From Actomonas aquatica (GTDB lineage: Bacteria; Verrucomicrobiota; Verrucomicrobiia; Opitutales; Opitutaceae), in assembly GCF_019679435.2 (NCBI RefSeq), contig NZ_CP139781.1, positions 3,472,001-3,536,000 of the forward strand: a stretch of 64,000 nucleotides of DNA, given 5' to 3'. Within the stretch, counting starts at the first letter, position 1. Each line of letters starts with the position of its first letter. The notes beneath the pieces were generated by a model. The model made no database searches. It was not told where the DNA came from and saw only the letters and a list, made by a program, of their open reading frames with translations. Below are positions 18,289-26,882 of this stretch, one piece after another. The translations under genes and the position numbers were made by a program.

Positions 18289-18927
18289 TTAGAACATGTT
18301 CTTTAGTTTATCGATCGCCTGATCGACTTTGGCATCCACGCCGTAGGCCTCGAGCACGCCGTTGACCAAAGCCTTCTGCTCGGCACTCAGCCCACCGCGG
18401 CCCGCCAACACCGCCGCCTGCGATGCGAGGCTGGCGTAGTCGCGCGTCTGCAAAGCCTGCAGGACCGGCGTGATTTGCGCGGTATCGAAGCCCTGCTTGA
18501 GCGCCCAGGCACTCACCATCTGCTTGGTCGATTCGATCAACACGTCCGCCCCCGGCACCTGCTGGGCGTAATCGGAAAGCTGCTTCAGCTTGCCGAGCGC
18601 GCCCACCGCATCGTCGTCGGCCAGCGCCGCCTGCAGCGCGGCCACGTTCACCGCCAGTTCCGGCCGCTGCTCCTCCGCCAGGGCCGCGATCTGCGCCAGC
18701 GCGGCGTCGCTCACGCGGGCGAGTTGGGCCGGCGCCGCCTCCGCGAGATCCGGCACCTTCACCTCCGTGGCCTGCGCCACCGCGGCTTCGGTCTCCTCGG
18801 CCACCGGCACCGCCGCCGTCGAAGCGGCTGTCGGCTCAGTCGCCGTCGTATCGGTTTTGCCACAGCCGGCCAGCGCGACACCCGCACCCACCCAAAGCAG
18901 CGCCCGCAAAGTAGAGGTAAACGTCAT
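18289..18927 (-). CDS. Ala-rich lipoprotein of unknown function
   Basis: 212 residues from ATG 18927, with AAGGGTGGGGG just upstream. The N-terminus (TSTLRALLWVGAGVALAGCG) has a lipobox LAGC for lipid attachment. After a Thr/Ala/Glu-rich linker come helical segments with repeated Ala/Leu patterns (LARVSDAALAQIAALAEEQ, ELAVNVAALQAAL, VLAGRGGLSAEQKALVNGV). No family was recognised. It is probably periplasmic and anchored to a membrane. It is divergent from the MYG1-like gene at 19031 and lies upstream of the DUF294/exonuclease genes on the same strand. Confidence 0.72.
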   Translation of the reverse strand: MTFTSTLRALLWVGAGVALAGCGKTDTTATEPTAASTAAVPVAEETEAAVAQATEVKVPDLAEAAPAQLARVSDAALAQIAALAEEQRPELAVNVAALQAALADDDAVGALGKLKQLSDYAQQVPGADVLIESTKQMVSAWALKQGFDTAQITPVLQALQTRDYASLASQAAVLAGRGGLSAEQKALVNGVLEAYGVDAKVDQAIDKLKNMF

Positions 18928-19030
18928 GCCCCCACCCTTTTGCAAATTGCCCGCCCGACGCAACGCTGCATCGCCCGTATCCAATCCCAGACTCGCCCCG
19001 CCCGCCCGATCCCCCCAGCTTCCGCCGCTC

Positions 19031-19891
19031 ATGTTGAACGCCTCCGCCATCCTCACCCACCCCGGCAGCTCCCACAAAGACGAGTTTCTCGCCTGCGCCG
19101 TGCTCCTCGCCGCCGCCAGCACGCCCCTGCCCATCGCCCGCCGGGAGCCCAACCCGGCCGATCTCGATGATGCTTCGCTGATCGTCGTCGACGTCGGCGA
19201 CAGCCACGACCCGACCCGGCTCAACTTCGATCACCACCAGTTCCCCGCCGACCATCCGCCAACCTGCGCGCTCTCCCTCGTGCTCCAACACCTCGGCCTC
19301 TACGAGGACGCCAAGGCCTTCTGCGACTGGCTCGAGCCCGCCGAATGGTTCGATTGCCGCGGCCCCAACGCCACCGCCCGCCACCTCGGCATCGAGCGCG
19401 ACATCCTCAACCGCCTCTACTCCCCCATCGACGGCACCCTGCTGCGCCGTTTCGCCAGCGTCCGCGATCTCTCCCCCGGCGATCCGCTCTGGGAGGTGAT
19501 GCGCTGGATCGGCACCGACTTGCTCGACTACGTGCGCAACCTCCGCGACCGCCTCGCCTTCATCGCGGACCACGCCGAGGTCTGGGACGTGGCCGACACC
19601 CACGTGCTTTTCCTCCCTCGCACCGAGCCGCTGCCCGAGGCTCCCTCCGACGGCATCGACCGCTACATCGAAACCGCCCTGGCCGACCGCGGCATCACCG
19701 CCATCGTGTCGCCCGATCGCCGCAGCAGTGGCTACGGCCTCTCGCGCCATCGCGACGCGACGCACTTCGACTTCACCCGCATCGGCGGGGAAACCGACGT
19801 GCACTTCGCCCACGCCCGCGGCTTCGTGGCCAAATCCAGCGCCACCACCCCGGAGCGCCTCCGCGAGCTGCTTTCGCTCGCCCAGAAATAA
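19031..19891 (+). CDS. MYG1/UPF0160-like DHH-superfamily hydrolase
   Basis: 286 residues from ATG 19031. The N-terminus ILTHPGSSHKDEFLACAVLL resembles the THsGsFHaDEvlA motif of MYG1-family proteins. ADLDDASLIVVDVGDSHDP and then NFDHHQFPADHP supply the further Asp and the DHH motif. These residues bind the metal pair of a phosphoesterase or exonuclease. The MYG1 family has reported roles in RNA processing and nuclease activity in eukaryotes; the bacterial members are little studied. The Lys in SSHKDE replaces an Ala seen in many members. The stop is at once followed by a REP-type pair. It is divergent from the lipoprotein gene. Confidence 0.72.
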   Translation: MLNASAILTHPGSSHKDEFLACAVLLAAASTPLPIARREPNPADLDDASLIVVDVGDSHDPTRLNFDHHQFPADHPPTCALSLVLQHLGLYEDAKAFCDWLEPAEWFDCRGPNATARHLGIERDILNRLYSPIDGTLLRRFASVRDLSPGDPLWEVMRWIGTDLLDYVRNLRDRLAFIADHAEVWDVADTHVLFLPRTEPLPEAPSDGIDRYIETALADRGITAIVSPDRRSSGYGLSRHRDATHFDFTRIGGETDVHFAHARGFVAKSSATTPERLRELLSLAQK

Positions 19892-19966
19892 CTGTAGCCG
19901 GGCTCGATGAGCCCGGTCCACATGAACGGCAACACGCTCAACCGGGCTCACCGAGCCCGGCTACAG
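19892..19966. repeat. inverted pair of GTAG-type palindromic repeats
   Basis: CTGTAGCCGGGCTCGATGAG and the rest of its palindrome (19892-19916) face CCGGGCTCACCGAGCCCGG with CTACAG (19942-19966) in opposite orientation across 25 bases. The whole forms a long hairpin directly after a stop codon. Other members of this family are at 8230, 32131 and 32165. Confidence 0.8.
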
Positions 19967-19999
19967 CGACCACGCGCCGCGATCGGCGCCAGCCGGGCC

Positions 20000-20263
20000 T
20001 CAGGCCCAGCCGCGCTCGCTCAACATCGCGTTGAGCGCCGCTTCGTCGACCTCGCCCTTCACCGCGTGCAGGTGGTGCACCACACCCATGCGGTCGTCCG
20101 CACCGGCCGTCGAAAGGTCGATCATCCAGTCCTGCGTGTCGGGATCGTTGCAGAGCAGATCATCCGCCCAAGCAATGACTTCGGCGGGATCGATGTGACC
20201 GCCGGTGAGGCCTTTGATGTAGAGTTCCGCCATGGTGCGGTAGTTGGAAGATGCCTGAGACAT
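20000..20263 (-). CDS. small conserved-looking protein of unknown function
   Basis: 87 residues, soluble and acidic: SSNYRTMAELYIKGLTGGHI, DPAEVIAWADDLL, TQDWMIDLSTAG, then VVHHLHAVKGEVDEAALNAM. No family was recognised and no export signal is seen. It stands alone, divergent from the pyruvate kinase gene, with about 145 bases between the two starts. Codon use matches its GC-rich neighbours, which supports a real gene. Confidence 0.6.
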   Translation of the reverse strand: MSQASSNYRTMAELYIKGLTGGHIDPAEVIAWADDLLCNDPDTQDWMIDLSTAGADDRMGVVHHLHAVKGEVDEAALNAMLSERGWA

Positions 20264-20409
20264 GGTTTTGATAGGGTGAGTGAAGGTTAGAAAACGGGCA
20301 GGAATTCGGGTTGGAGCGGCACCCAGAACATAGAAACTCGCTAATGCCAGCTAAAAGCGAATGCGGCCTTCCATGGCCCTGTTCGTGCTAAATTCCAAGC
20401 CCTTCGACC

Positions 20410-21837
20410 ATGACCACTCAGGTTCGACCCTTCCGTCACACCAAGATCATCGCTACCCTCGGACCCGCCACCGAGTCCAAGGAGATGTTGACCAAGCTCA
20501 TCCTGGCCGGCGTCGACATCATGCGCCTCAACATGGCCCACGCCACCCACCAATGGGTCGACGACGCCATGTGGTTCATCCGCGAGGCCTCCAACGAGGT
20601 CGGCCGCCACGTCTGCGTCATGATGGACGTCAAGGGCCCCGAGATCCGCACCGGCAAGGTCGACGCCCCCATCGAGCTGGAGGTCGGCGACCTCTTCGAA
20701 ATCCACACCGAAGACACCAGCCCCACCGGCGATATCCCCGCCGTCACCACCAACTACCCCGGCCTCCCGGCCGACGTCGATGTCGGCACTGTCATGCTCA
20801 TCGACAGCGGCCTCATCCGCATGAAGGTCGTCGCCAAGGACGACCAACGCATCCGCCTCGAGACCCTCACCCCCGGCACCATCGGCTCCAAACGCCACAT
20901 CAACCTTCCCGGCGTCTTCGTCAACCTGCCCTGCCTCACCGCCAAGGACCAGGACGACCTCCGCGCCGGCGTGCGCGCCGGCATCGATTACGTGGCTCTT
21001 TCCTTCGTCCGCCAGGCCTCCGACATCCGCGAGCTCCGCGCCTTCCTCGATAGCCTCGGCTCCAGCGCCAAGATCATCGCCAAAATCGAAGACCAGGCCG
21101 GCGTGCGCAACATGCACGAGATCATCGCCGAAACCAACGCCGTCATGATCGCCCGCGGCGACCTCGGCATCGAGATCGACTACCACCGCCTGCCGCTCGT
21201 GCAGACCGAGCTCGTCGCCGCCTGCCGCGCCGCCGGCAAACCCGTCATCGTCGCCACCCACTTGCTGGAGACGATGATCAGCGCCCCCATGCCCACCCGG
21301 GCCGAGATTTCCGACGTCTCCAACGCCGTCCGCGAACAAGCCGATGCCGTGATGCTCTCCGGCGAAACCACCGTCGGCCAATACCCGCTCGAAGCGGTGC
21401 AGGTGATGAAAAACGTCATCAACTCCATCGAGCCGTCGATCGACTCCGACCTCAACCGCGGCCTGCAGCTGGTGGAGCCCAAACACTGGATGCTGCTCTC
21501 CGCCGCCAAACTCGCGCAAAACCTCGGCGAATCCGCCATCGTCGTCTTCACCCGCCGCGCCCGTCTCGCCAAAACCCTCGCCGCCCTGCGCCCGCGCGGC
21601 GTGCCCATCTTCGCCTTCGCCCCCACCGAAGACATCTTTCGCCAGATGCTCATGCTCTGGGGCGTGGAGCCGTTCCTGATGAATTTCTACGACGATCCCG
21701 AGGAGACCATCCTGCAGGCCCTGCAAACCTTGCGGGACAAAAACTGGATCCGCCCTGGCCGCCCCGTCGTCGTCGTCACCAACGTCCTCGCCCGCGGCAA
21801 AGTCGTCGAAACCCTCCAGCTGCGCACCATCGAGTAA
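20410..21837 (+). CDS. pyk: pyruvate kinase
   Basis: 475 residues, the usual length. It converts phosphoenolpyruvate and ADP to pyruvate and ATP, the last step of glycolysis, in the cytoplasm. Visible motifs are TKIIATLGPAT, DIMRLNMAHATH, MMDVKGPEIRTGK, IDYVALSFVRQASDI, KIIAKIEDQAGVRNMHEII (catalytic Lys and metal Glu), MIARGDLGIEI and PVIVATHLLETM. The AHATH segment, where most enzymes have FSHG, and THLLETM for TQMLESM are small departures. No extra C-terminal PEP-utiliser domain is present. It is a single gene with about 145 bases upstream. Confidence 0.95.
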   Translation: MTTQVRPFRHTKIIATLGPATESKEMLTKLILAGVDIMRLNMAHATHQWVDDAMWFIREASNEVGRHVCVMMDVKGPEIRTGKVDAPIELEVGDLFEIHTEDTSPTGDIPAVTTNYPGLPADVDVGTVMLIDSGLIRMKVVAKDDQRIRLETLTPGTIGSKRHINLPGVFVNLPCLTAKDQDDLRAGVRAGIDYVALSFVRQASDIRELRAFLDSLGSSAKIIAKIEDQAGVRNMHEIIAETNAVMIARGDLGIEIDYHRLPLVQTELVAACRAAGKPVIVATHLLETMISAPMPTRAEISDVSNAVREQADAVMLSGETTVGQYPLEAVQVMKNVINSIEPSIDSDLNRGLQLVEPKHWMLLSAAKLAQNLGESAIVVFTRRARLAKTLAALRPRGVPIFAFAPTEDIFRQMLMLWGVEPFLMNFYDDPEETILQALQTLRDKNWIRPGRPVVVVTNVLARGKVVETLQLRTIE

Positions 21838-21904
21838 GCCCCCGCAGCAGCCGGGCGCCCCCGCCCAACCTCCGTGCCTGCCTCTCCGCTCCGACCGCGA
21901 CGCT

Positions 21905-22342
21905 TTAAACCCGCGGCACCACCACCGCATATCCCATCTCACGTGCCGCCGCCTCCTGCCGGCGGTCGTGCGTGAGGATGCGCGTCACCCCCAGCTCCGC
22001 CATCGCCGCCAAGTGCAGGCGATCGAGCGTGCGGCAGGGCTCCTTGGCTCGCGCGATTTGCTCCAACGCAAGGGGCCACAACACCCCGCCCAACTCACGC
22101 GCTTGAAACGGCTCCATCCCCAATAAGTCGTTCATCGCTCGCTGCACCTTCTTATGCTTCGCGGCGGTCAACAACCCTCCCGCCCTCCGCGAAGCGATCT
22201 GTTGCTCCGCCTCCACCCGGACCAAACTGGAAACCACCACCAGCGACTCCGCGCCCATCAAAGCGGCCACCGCCGCCGACTCCGGTTCCGGAAACAACAG
22301 CTTCAGCCAACAACTGGTATCGATGTAAAGGGCCTCACTCAT
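21905..22342 (-). CDS. PIN-domain toxin (VapC-type)
   Basis: About 145 residues from ATG 22342. The PIN ribonuclease core has the acidic residues in SEALYIDTSCWLKLLFPEPE, VRVEAEQQI, RTLDRLHLAAMAELGV and RILTHDRRQEAAA. VapC toxins cleave RNA, often tRNA, and are held inactive by the partner antitoxin. The start overlaps the stop of the antitoxin gene by 8 bases, the usual arrangement for such pairs. An upstream in-frame start at 22381 would lie within the antitoxin gene and is less likely. Confidence 0.85.
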   Translation of the reverse strand: MSEALYIDTSCWLKLLFPEPESAAVAALMGAESLVVVSSLVRVEAEQQIASRRAGGLLTAAKHKKVQRAMNDLLGMEPFQARELGGVLWPLALEQIARAKEPCRTLDRLHLAAMAELGVTRILTHDRRQEAAAREMGYAVVVPRV

Positions 22343-22595
22343 CGCCACGATCCGCCGCCAGCGCCGCGTCGACCCACGCACGACTCTCCGCCCCGGCGCC
22401 CCACGTCTTTTTCAACCACTGCGCATGTGCCTTCGCCTCGAACCGAGGCCGGGCCGCCGCCGCCGGATCCTCCAGCGGCAACAATCGCGCCACCGGCTTC
22501 GAGTCGCGCGTCACCAGCAACCCCTCCGAACCTTTCAAACCACGCTCAATGGCCGGCCACTTCTGCCGCAGATCGCGAATCGAAACCGTCTTCAT
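22335..22595 (-). CDS. Phd/YefM-like antitoxin of the PIN toxin
   Basis: 86 residues. The N-terminus TVSIRDLRQKWPAIERGLKG followed by LVTRDSKPVARLLPL is the typical fold of Phd/YefM antitoxins, which bind DNA with this part and wrap the toxin with the C-terminal half (here RFEAKAHAQWLKKTW and so on). The stop overlaps the toxin start by 8 bases. The pair probably represses its own promoter in the 22596-22700 segment; no clear operator was found. Confidence 0.82.
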   Translation of the reverse strand: MKTVSIRDLRQKWPAIERGLKGSEGLLVTRDSKPVARLLPLEDPAAAARPRFEAKAHAQWLKKTWGAGAESRAWVDAALAADRGDE

Positions 22596-22694
22596 GACTC
22601 CACCGTGAAACCTGTTTCACGCCCACCGCAAGATCGAAACAACCACCACCAAGCGCCTACCCTACCTCCCTGCCCGCCTCTCCACTTCGCCCCC

Positions 22695-22783
22695 GTAGCT
22701 GCGCTTGAGCTCCGCGAAAGCGTGGCCCCCTGCCTCTCCGCCGTCCCCGTAGCTGCGCTTGAGCAAAGCGAAAGCGTGGCCCC
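22695..22783. repeat. two tandem copies of a GTAG-headed repeat
   Basis: Two direct copies begin GTAGCTGCGCTTGAGC at 22695-22728 and 22749-22783, both ending GCGAAAGCGTGGCCCC. A third copy is at 8125. They share a hairpin (GCGCTT...AAGCG in the second copy). The remaining 22596-22913 sequence holds CT-rich filler and no gene. Confidence 0.75.
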
Positions 22784-22913
22784 ACTGCCTCTCCGCCGCC
22801 CCCTCCAAACTGCGGCCCGGCCAAAGCACCGCCCCACTCGGCCCACCCTTGCTTAATATGCACCGACTCCCGGGTTGGCGGCCGCGCGATACCGCCCCAA
22901 CCTGCGCCCCAGC

Positions 22914-23906
22914 ATGTTTCCCCGCCTCCGCCTCCCCGACCTCCCGGCGCTGCTGCTACTGACGTCGCTCGCCGCGCCCACCTCCCCCGCCATCGCCGCC
23001 GACCCCACCGCTCCCAACGTCGCCCACCACGGCCGCCTCCAAGTCGACGGCAACCGCATCGTGGGCGCCTCCACCGGCGAACCCGTCAGCCTCGCCGGCC
23101 TGAGCCTGTTCTGGAGCCAGTGGGAGGGTGAGTTCTACAATCCCGAGACCGTCGCCTGGCTCAAACAAGACTGGCACGTCACCGTCATCCGCTCCGCCCT
23201 CGGCATCGCCCACGACGGTTACCTCGAAAACCCCGCCCCCGAGCTCGCCAAGATCAAGACCGTCATCGATGCCGCCCTCGCCCAGGACCTCTACGTCATC
23301 ATCGACTGGCACGACCACAAAGCCGAGGAACACACCGCCGCCGCCGTCGCCTTTTTCACCGACATGGCCCGCACCTACGGCGACCACCCCAACATCATCT
23401 ACGAGATCTACAACGAGCCCCTGCGCGTCTCCTGGTCCAAAGTCGTCAAACCCTACGCCGAGGAGGTCATCGCCGCCATCCGCGCCCACGACCCCGACAA
23501 CCTCATCATCGTCGGCACCCCCTACTGGTCGCAACGCGTCGACGAAGCCACCGCCGACCCCATCGACGACCCCAACCTCGCCTACACCCTCCACTTCTAC
23601 GCCGGCACCCACAAAGCGGAGCTGCGCAAACGCGCCCAGACCGCCCTCGACCGCGGCTTCGCCCTCTTCGTCTCCGAATGGGGCACCGTCGACGCCAACG
23701 GCGACGGCGAGGTCGACCGCAAATCCGTCGCCGCCTGGATGGCCTTCATCCGCACCCACCAGCTCAGCCACCTCAACTGGTCCGTCGCCAACAAGGACGA
23801 AGGCTCCGCCATCCTCCGCCCCGAAGTCGACACCCTCAGCGGCTGGACCGAAGCCGACCTCACCCCCTCCGGCCAATTCATCCGCTACCTCGTCCGCGGC
23901 TGGTAG
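22914..23906 (+). CDS. secreted GH5 glycoside hydrolase (endoglucanase-like)
   Basis: About 330 residues from ATG 22914; an ATG at 22875 is an alternative. The signal peptide is RLRLPDLPALLLLTSLAAPT, ending near IAAD. The TIM-barrel enzyme has LSLFWSQWEGEFYNPETVAW, VTVIRSALGI, VIIDWHDHKAEEH, IIYEIYNEPLRVSWS with the acid/base Glu, YTLHFYAGTH, and ALFVSEWGTVDANGDGE with the nucleophile Glu. These are the hallmarks of GH5 subfamily 2 beta-1,4-endoglucanases. It should cut beta-glucan or a related chain outside the cytoplasm. No binding module is attached. The stop is followed by an AT-rich leader for the next gene. Confidence 0.92.
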   Translation: MFPRLRLPDLPALLLLTSLAAPTSPAIAADPTAPNVAHHGRLQVDGNRIVGASTGEPVSLAGLSLFWSQWEGEFYNPETVAWLKQDWHVTVIRSALGIAHDGYLENPAPELAKIKTVIDAALAQDLYVIIDWHDHKAEEHTAAAVAFFTDMARTYGDHPNIIYEIYNEPLRVSWSKVVKPYAEEVIAAIRAHDPDNLIIVGTPYWSQRVDEATADPIDDPNLAYTLHFYAGTHKAELRKRAQTALDRGFALFVSEWGTVDANGDGEVDRKSVAAWMAFIRTHQLSHLNWSVANKDEGSAILRPEVDTLSGWTEADLTPSGQFIRYLVRGW

Positions 23907-23921
23907 TCCACGCGTCAACCC

Positions 23922-23954
23922 AATCCAAAATCGAGAATCAAAAATCGAAAATCC
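23922..23954. repeat. AT-rich AATCCAAAATC-type leader repeat
   Basis: A 33-base stretch starting AATCCAAAATCGAG and ending near ATCGAAAATCC sits just before the ATG at 23956. A near-identical stretch lies in frame inside the esterase gene at 63238-63269. Related runs occur at 47961, 51111 and 51702. Confidence 0.75.
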
Positions 23955-23955
23955 A

Positions 23956-24315
23956 ATGACCTCCGACACCTGCGTCACCATCGTGCCCTACTTCAAAATC
24001 AAGCCCGGCCAGGCCGACGCCTTCCGCGCCCACTGCCAGAAGTTTGTCGCCCGCACCGAAACCGAACCCAAGGCGCTCTTCTACGGTTTTAGTTTCGACG
24101 GTGACAACGCGCACTGCCGCGAAGGTTACGTCGACGCCGAAGGCCTGCTCCACCACCTCGAGCACGTGCAGGACCTCATCGCCGAATCCGGCAACTACGC
24201 CGACACCGTGCGCCTCGAACTCCACGGCCCCGCCCCCGAACTCGCCAAACTTCGCGAGCCCCTCAAAGACATGCCCGCCCAGTGGTTCACCCTTGAATAC
24301 GGCTTCCGCAAATAG
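23956..24315 (+). CDS. ABM-type (dimeric alpha/beta barrel) small protein
   Basis: 119 residues: CVTIVPYFKIKPGQADAFRA, HCQKFVARTETEPKALFYGF, then REGYVDAEGLLHHLEHVQDL and a C-terminal MPAQWFTLEYGFRK. The pattern fits the antibiotic-biosynthesis-monooxygenase ferredoxin-like fold, a dimeric barrel found in monooxygenases and in many proteins of unknown role. It is cytoplasmic and has no cofactor motif. It sits between the GH5 gene and an HD-domain gene on the same strand, with a repeat-type leader in place of a ribosome site. Confidence 0.75.
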   Translation: MTSDTCVTIVPYFKIKPGQADAFRAHCQKFVARTETEPKALFYGFSFDGDNAHCREGYVDAEGLLHHLEHVQDLIAESGNYADTVRLELHGPAPELAKLREPLKDMPAQWFTLEYGFRK

Positions 24316-24369
24316 CCCCACGCGTCGGCTTCACGATTCACCACTCACTATTCAGAATTCACCATTCCC

Positions 24370-24915
24370 ATGCCGCTCCCCGACCGCGCCGCCGCCCAGT
24401 CCCTCCTCGAACGCCACGTGCAGGACGACTACCAGCGCCACCACGCGCTCATGGTCGCAACGGCCCTGGAGGGTTACGCCCAGCACTTCGGCGAGGATCC
24501 CGAGCTCTGGTATCTCACCGGCCTCCTGCACGACCTCGACTACGAGCTGCACCCCGACGCCCACCCCGGCCCCTCCCTCGCCTGGTTCGCCGAGTGGGAT
24601 TACCCGGAAGAATTGATTCACGCCGTCGAAGCCCACGCGTATGGATATAACGGATACAGCACCGAGCCGCGCACCCGCCTCGCCGCCGCGTTGCTCGCCT
24701 GCGACGAACTCTGCGGCATCTTCTACGCTTACCGGAAACTGAACCCGGTGCCCTACGGCGAAATGAAGCCCAAGTCCCTGCGCAAAAAGTTCAAAGAGCC
24801 CAGCTTCGCCGCCAAAGTCGACCGCACCGTCATCGAACGCGGCTGTGAGGCCCTGGGCATCCCCGTCCCCGACCACATCGCCCACACCGTCACCTTCCTC
24901 GCCCCCCTGGGTTGA
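24370..24915 (+). CDS. HD-domain hydrolase
   Basis: 181 residues. The N-terminal part reads HVQDDYQRHHALMVATALEG, then DPELWYLTGLLHDLDYE, which is the H...HD pair of the HD metal-dependent phosphohydrolase fold. ELIHAVEAHAYG and AALLACDELCGIFY give the later His and Asp. It probably hydrolyses a nucleotide or phosphate ester; the substrate is unknown. The leader (ATTCACCACTCACTATTCAG type) is G-poor and lacks a Shine-Dalgarno sequence. Downstream comes a composite repeat. Confidence 0.8.
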   Translation: MPLPDRAAAQSLLERHVQDDYQRHHALMVATALEGYAQHFGEDPELWYLTGLLHDLDYELHPDAHPGPSLAWFAEWDYPEELIHAVEAHAYGYNGYSTEPRTRLAAALLACDELCGIFYAYRKLNPVPYGEMKPKSLRKKFKEPSFAAKVDRTVIERGCEALGIPVPDHIAHTVTFLAPLG

Positions 24916-24935
24916 GCCAAAACGGTCTGCGGTGC

Positions 24936-25028
24936 GTAGCCGGTAGGCGACTTGTGCGCCGAAGCCTTGGCGAAGGAGTAAGCCATTCGTGTCCACTTGT
25001 GCGCCTCTGGCGCATCCGTGGTTAAAAA
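24936..25028. repeat. composite repeat: GTAG hairpin plus GTGGTTAAAAA arm
   Basis: GTAGCCGGTAGGC at 24936-24948 is followed at 24985-25028 by the right arm ATTCGTGTCCACT with an inserted TGCGCCTCTGGCGCA mini-hairpin and ending CCGTGGTTAAAAAAA. The same order of parts occurs at 48008, 49808, 51632 and 55605. It lies between the convergent HD and rtcB genes. Confidence 0.7.
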
Positions 25029-25051
25029 AACAGCAGGCTGACGGCCCAGCC

Positions 25052-26587
25052 TCATGACTCGCCTAGTTCCTGAGCCGCATCCTGACGCTCGGCCTTGTGG
25101 CGGGCGCGCTTTAAACGACGCGCCCGCTGCCACGGTTGCTCGCCGGCTTCACCAGCCATGATGCAGCCGCGCGGTTGGATCTCGCCGACCACCGTCGCCA
25201 GCCCAAACCGATCGATCTGCGCCTTCACTTTGGTCGCGTCTTTGTAGCCCAAGGGCGACTCCGACAGGTCTGGGTCACCGCAGAACCAACGCACGTCCAG
25301 CCCCGCCGTGGTTTCGTCCAACGAAGCCTTCACCCGCGCCGGATCGAGCTCACCGTCCTCATTCTTAAACGGAGCCAGCGTCGCCGTGCGCGAGCGGTTG
25401 CGCCCCGCCCCGTGCGGGCAGAACGACAGGTAGTCATCGTTGTCGGCGCCGAGCACCAGCAGGATTTCGCGCGCCATGTTGAGCGGGATCAGTCCCAGCA
25501 GCGGCCGGCCCTCGGCGTCTTTCCATGCCGGCGTCGCGCCCTTGCCATGCAGGAACATGTCCCCGCGCTTCCACACGAAGTTGTGCTCATTGCCGAGCTG
25601 CACCAGCGCCCTCTGACCCAACCGGCGCAGCAGCGCGTCGTGAATCAAGGCATGGTTCTCGCGCGTCCACCGGCCGACGTATTGCAACGCCTCCCAGTAG
25701 CTCGCGCCTTCCGGCGAATCATAAGGCAGCCACTGCGCCGCCGTCGGAATATCCTTGGCGTTCTCACGGCACCACCGCTCGGCCGCCTTCAGGCCCCGCT
25801 TGTAAACATCGGCTCCCAGGCCGCGCGAACCGTGATGCGTCACCAGCACGTTGAACGCGCCGTCGCGACGCTCGATCCACTTGGCGAGGTCGTCGTATCC
25901 GGCCGCCTCCAACGCGACGCGCTGCGTCTCCGTAAAGTCGATACGGCCGATGTAAGCGAAGTGATTGCCGTCGCCCTGCGTCCCCAGGAAATCCTGGGCC
26001 CGGCTGCGCAGGCCGCCGAGGAACGGGTTGTCCCAGACCGGCTCTTCCAGCACGGCCGAGCTCCACTGATTGCCCCGCGGACGTCCGCCCGGGCCGAAGT
26101 GGGTCACCTTTTGCAGGTGATCCATCATCTCACCCACCGGGTGATTGGCCGGGAAAAACGAGGCCATCATCGAGCAGCAGATGTCCGCCGAATGCGCGCC
26201 CGGGATGATGGCATTCTCCACCGCCACCGCTCCGCCCACCGGAATCGTGGCCGGCCCGCCACCCGTCGGACAGGCATCAGGCATGACCGCGCCACGCTGC
26301 ACCACCGGCATGCGCAGCAACTCGAGCATCTTGCGCCGCACGACGGCAACGTTGGCGATCTCTTCGTCCGTATCGGCTTCGATCGCCTCCGCCAGCGGCG
26401 CCGGTTCATGGCGCGGCAAAGCTACGATCAACTGCTTCGGGAACTCCTGTTCCAACTGCGCCAGCAGGGCCGCGCGCTCCACGCCGCCAGACTCAAGTTC
26501 ACGTGCACGGCGCAGCGCCGCCCCCAGGCGTTTTCCTTCGTGCCAACCCTCCGCGATCAAGTCGCGGGCTTTGATCTCCATGTTCAT
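25052..26587 (-). CDS. rtcB: RtcB-family RNA ligase
   Basis: 511 residues. Family motifs in order: PGAHSADICCSM (metal-binding Asp and Cys), GTQGDGNHFAYIG, VTHHGSRGLGADVY, LHGKGATPAWKD and SFCPHGAGRNRSRT, whose His is the guanylylated nucleophile in RtcB. RtcB joins 2',3'-cyclic phosphate and 5'-OH RNA ends using GTP and manganese. The ICCS variant, in place of IGCG, marks a separate bacterial subfamily. No archease or RtcR gene is nearby. It stands alone and is divergent from the GH3 gene at 26883; the 295 bases between them hold no clear element. Confidence 0.88.
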   Translation of the reverse strand: MNMEIKARDLIAEGWHEGKRLGAALRRARELESGGVERAALLAQLEQEFPKQLIVALPRHEPAPLAEAIEADTDEEIANVAVVRRKMLELLRMPVVQRGAVMPDACPTGGGPATIPVGGAVAVENAIIPGAHSADICCSMMASFFPANHPVGEMMDHLQKVTHFGPGGRPRGNQWSSAVLEEPVWDNPFLGGLRSRAQDFLGTQGDGNHFAYIGRIDFTETQRVALEAAGYDDLAKWIERRDGAFNVLVTHHGSRGLGADVYKRGLKAAERWCRENAKDIPTAAQWLPYDSPEGASYWEALQYVGRWTRENHALIHDALLRRLGQRALVQLGNEHNFVWKRGDMFLHGKGATPAWKDAEGRPLLGLIPLNMAREILLVLGADNDDYLSFCPHGAGRNRSRTATLAPFKNEDGELDPARVKASLDETTAGLDVRWFCGDPDLSESPLGYKDATKVKAQIDRFGLATVVGEIQPRGCIMAGEAGEQPWQRARRLKRARHKAERQDAAQELGES

Positions 26588-26882
26588 TGTGCAAAACGGT
26601 TCGGTCTCCGATCACGCGCCGCGCGCGGACCAGAGACTACTACACACGGACACCACTCTTCTCGGCGCAACCCGCCACCCTCAACTGTTAGACCTTCGGT
26701 TCCATGGCGACGGAGCGAGGCATGCGCATTTAACTTCCGCACTCTTCCGCGCGAAACCCTTCCCCTCCTTAGCGCGTTTCCTTGCTTCTCTCCGCCACCC
26801 CTGCGCCGCCCCCCACGGCCATTCCGACTCGGTCTCGCTTTGTCGTCGGCTTCCGACACAGTGACCCTCCAGCCCCCGCCTT

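Noticed and set aside
20341..21942. Long minus-strand frame opposite pyruvate kinase
   Set aside because: Antisense shadow of a conserved enzyme gene.
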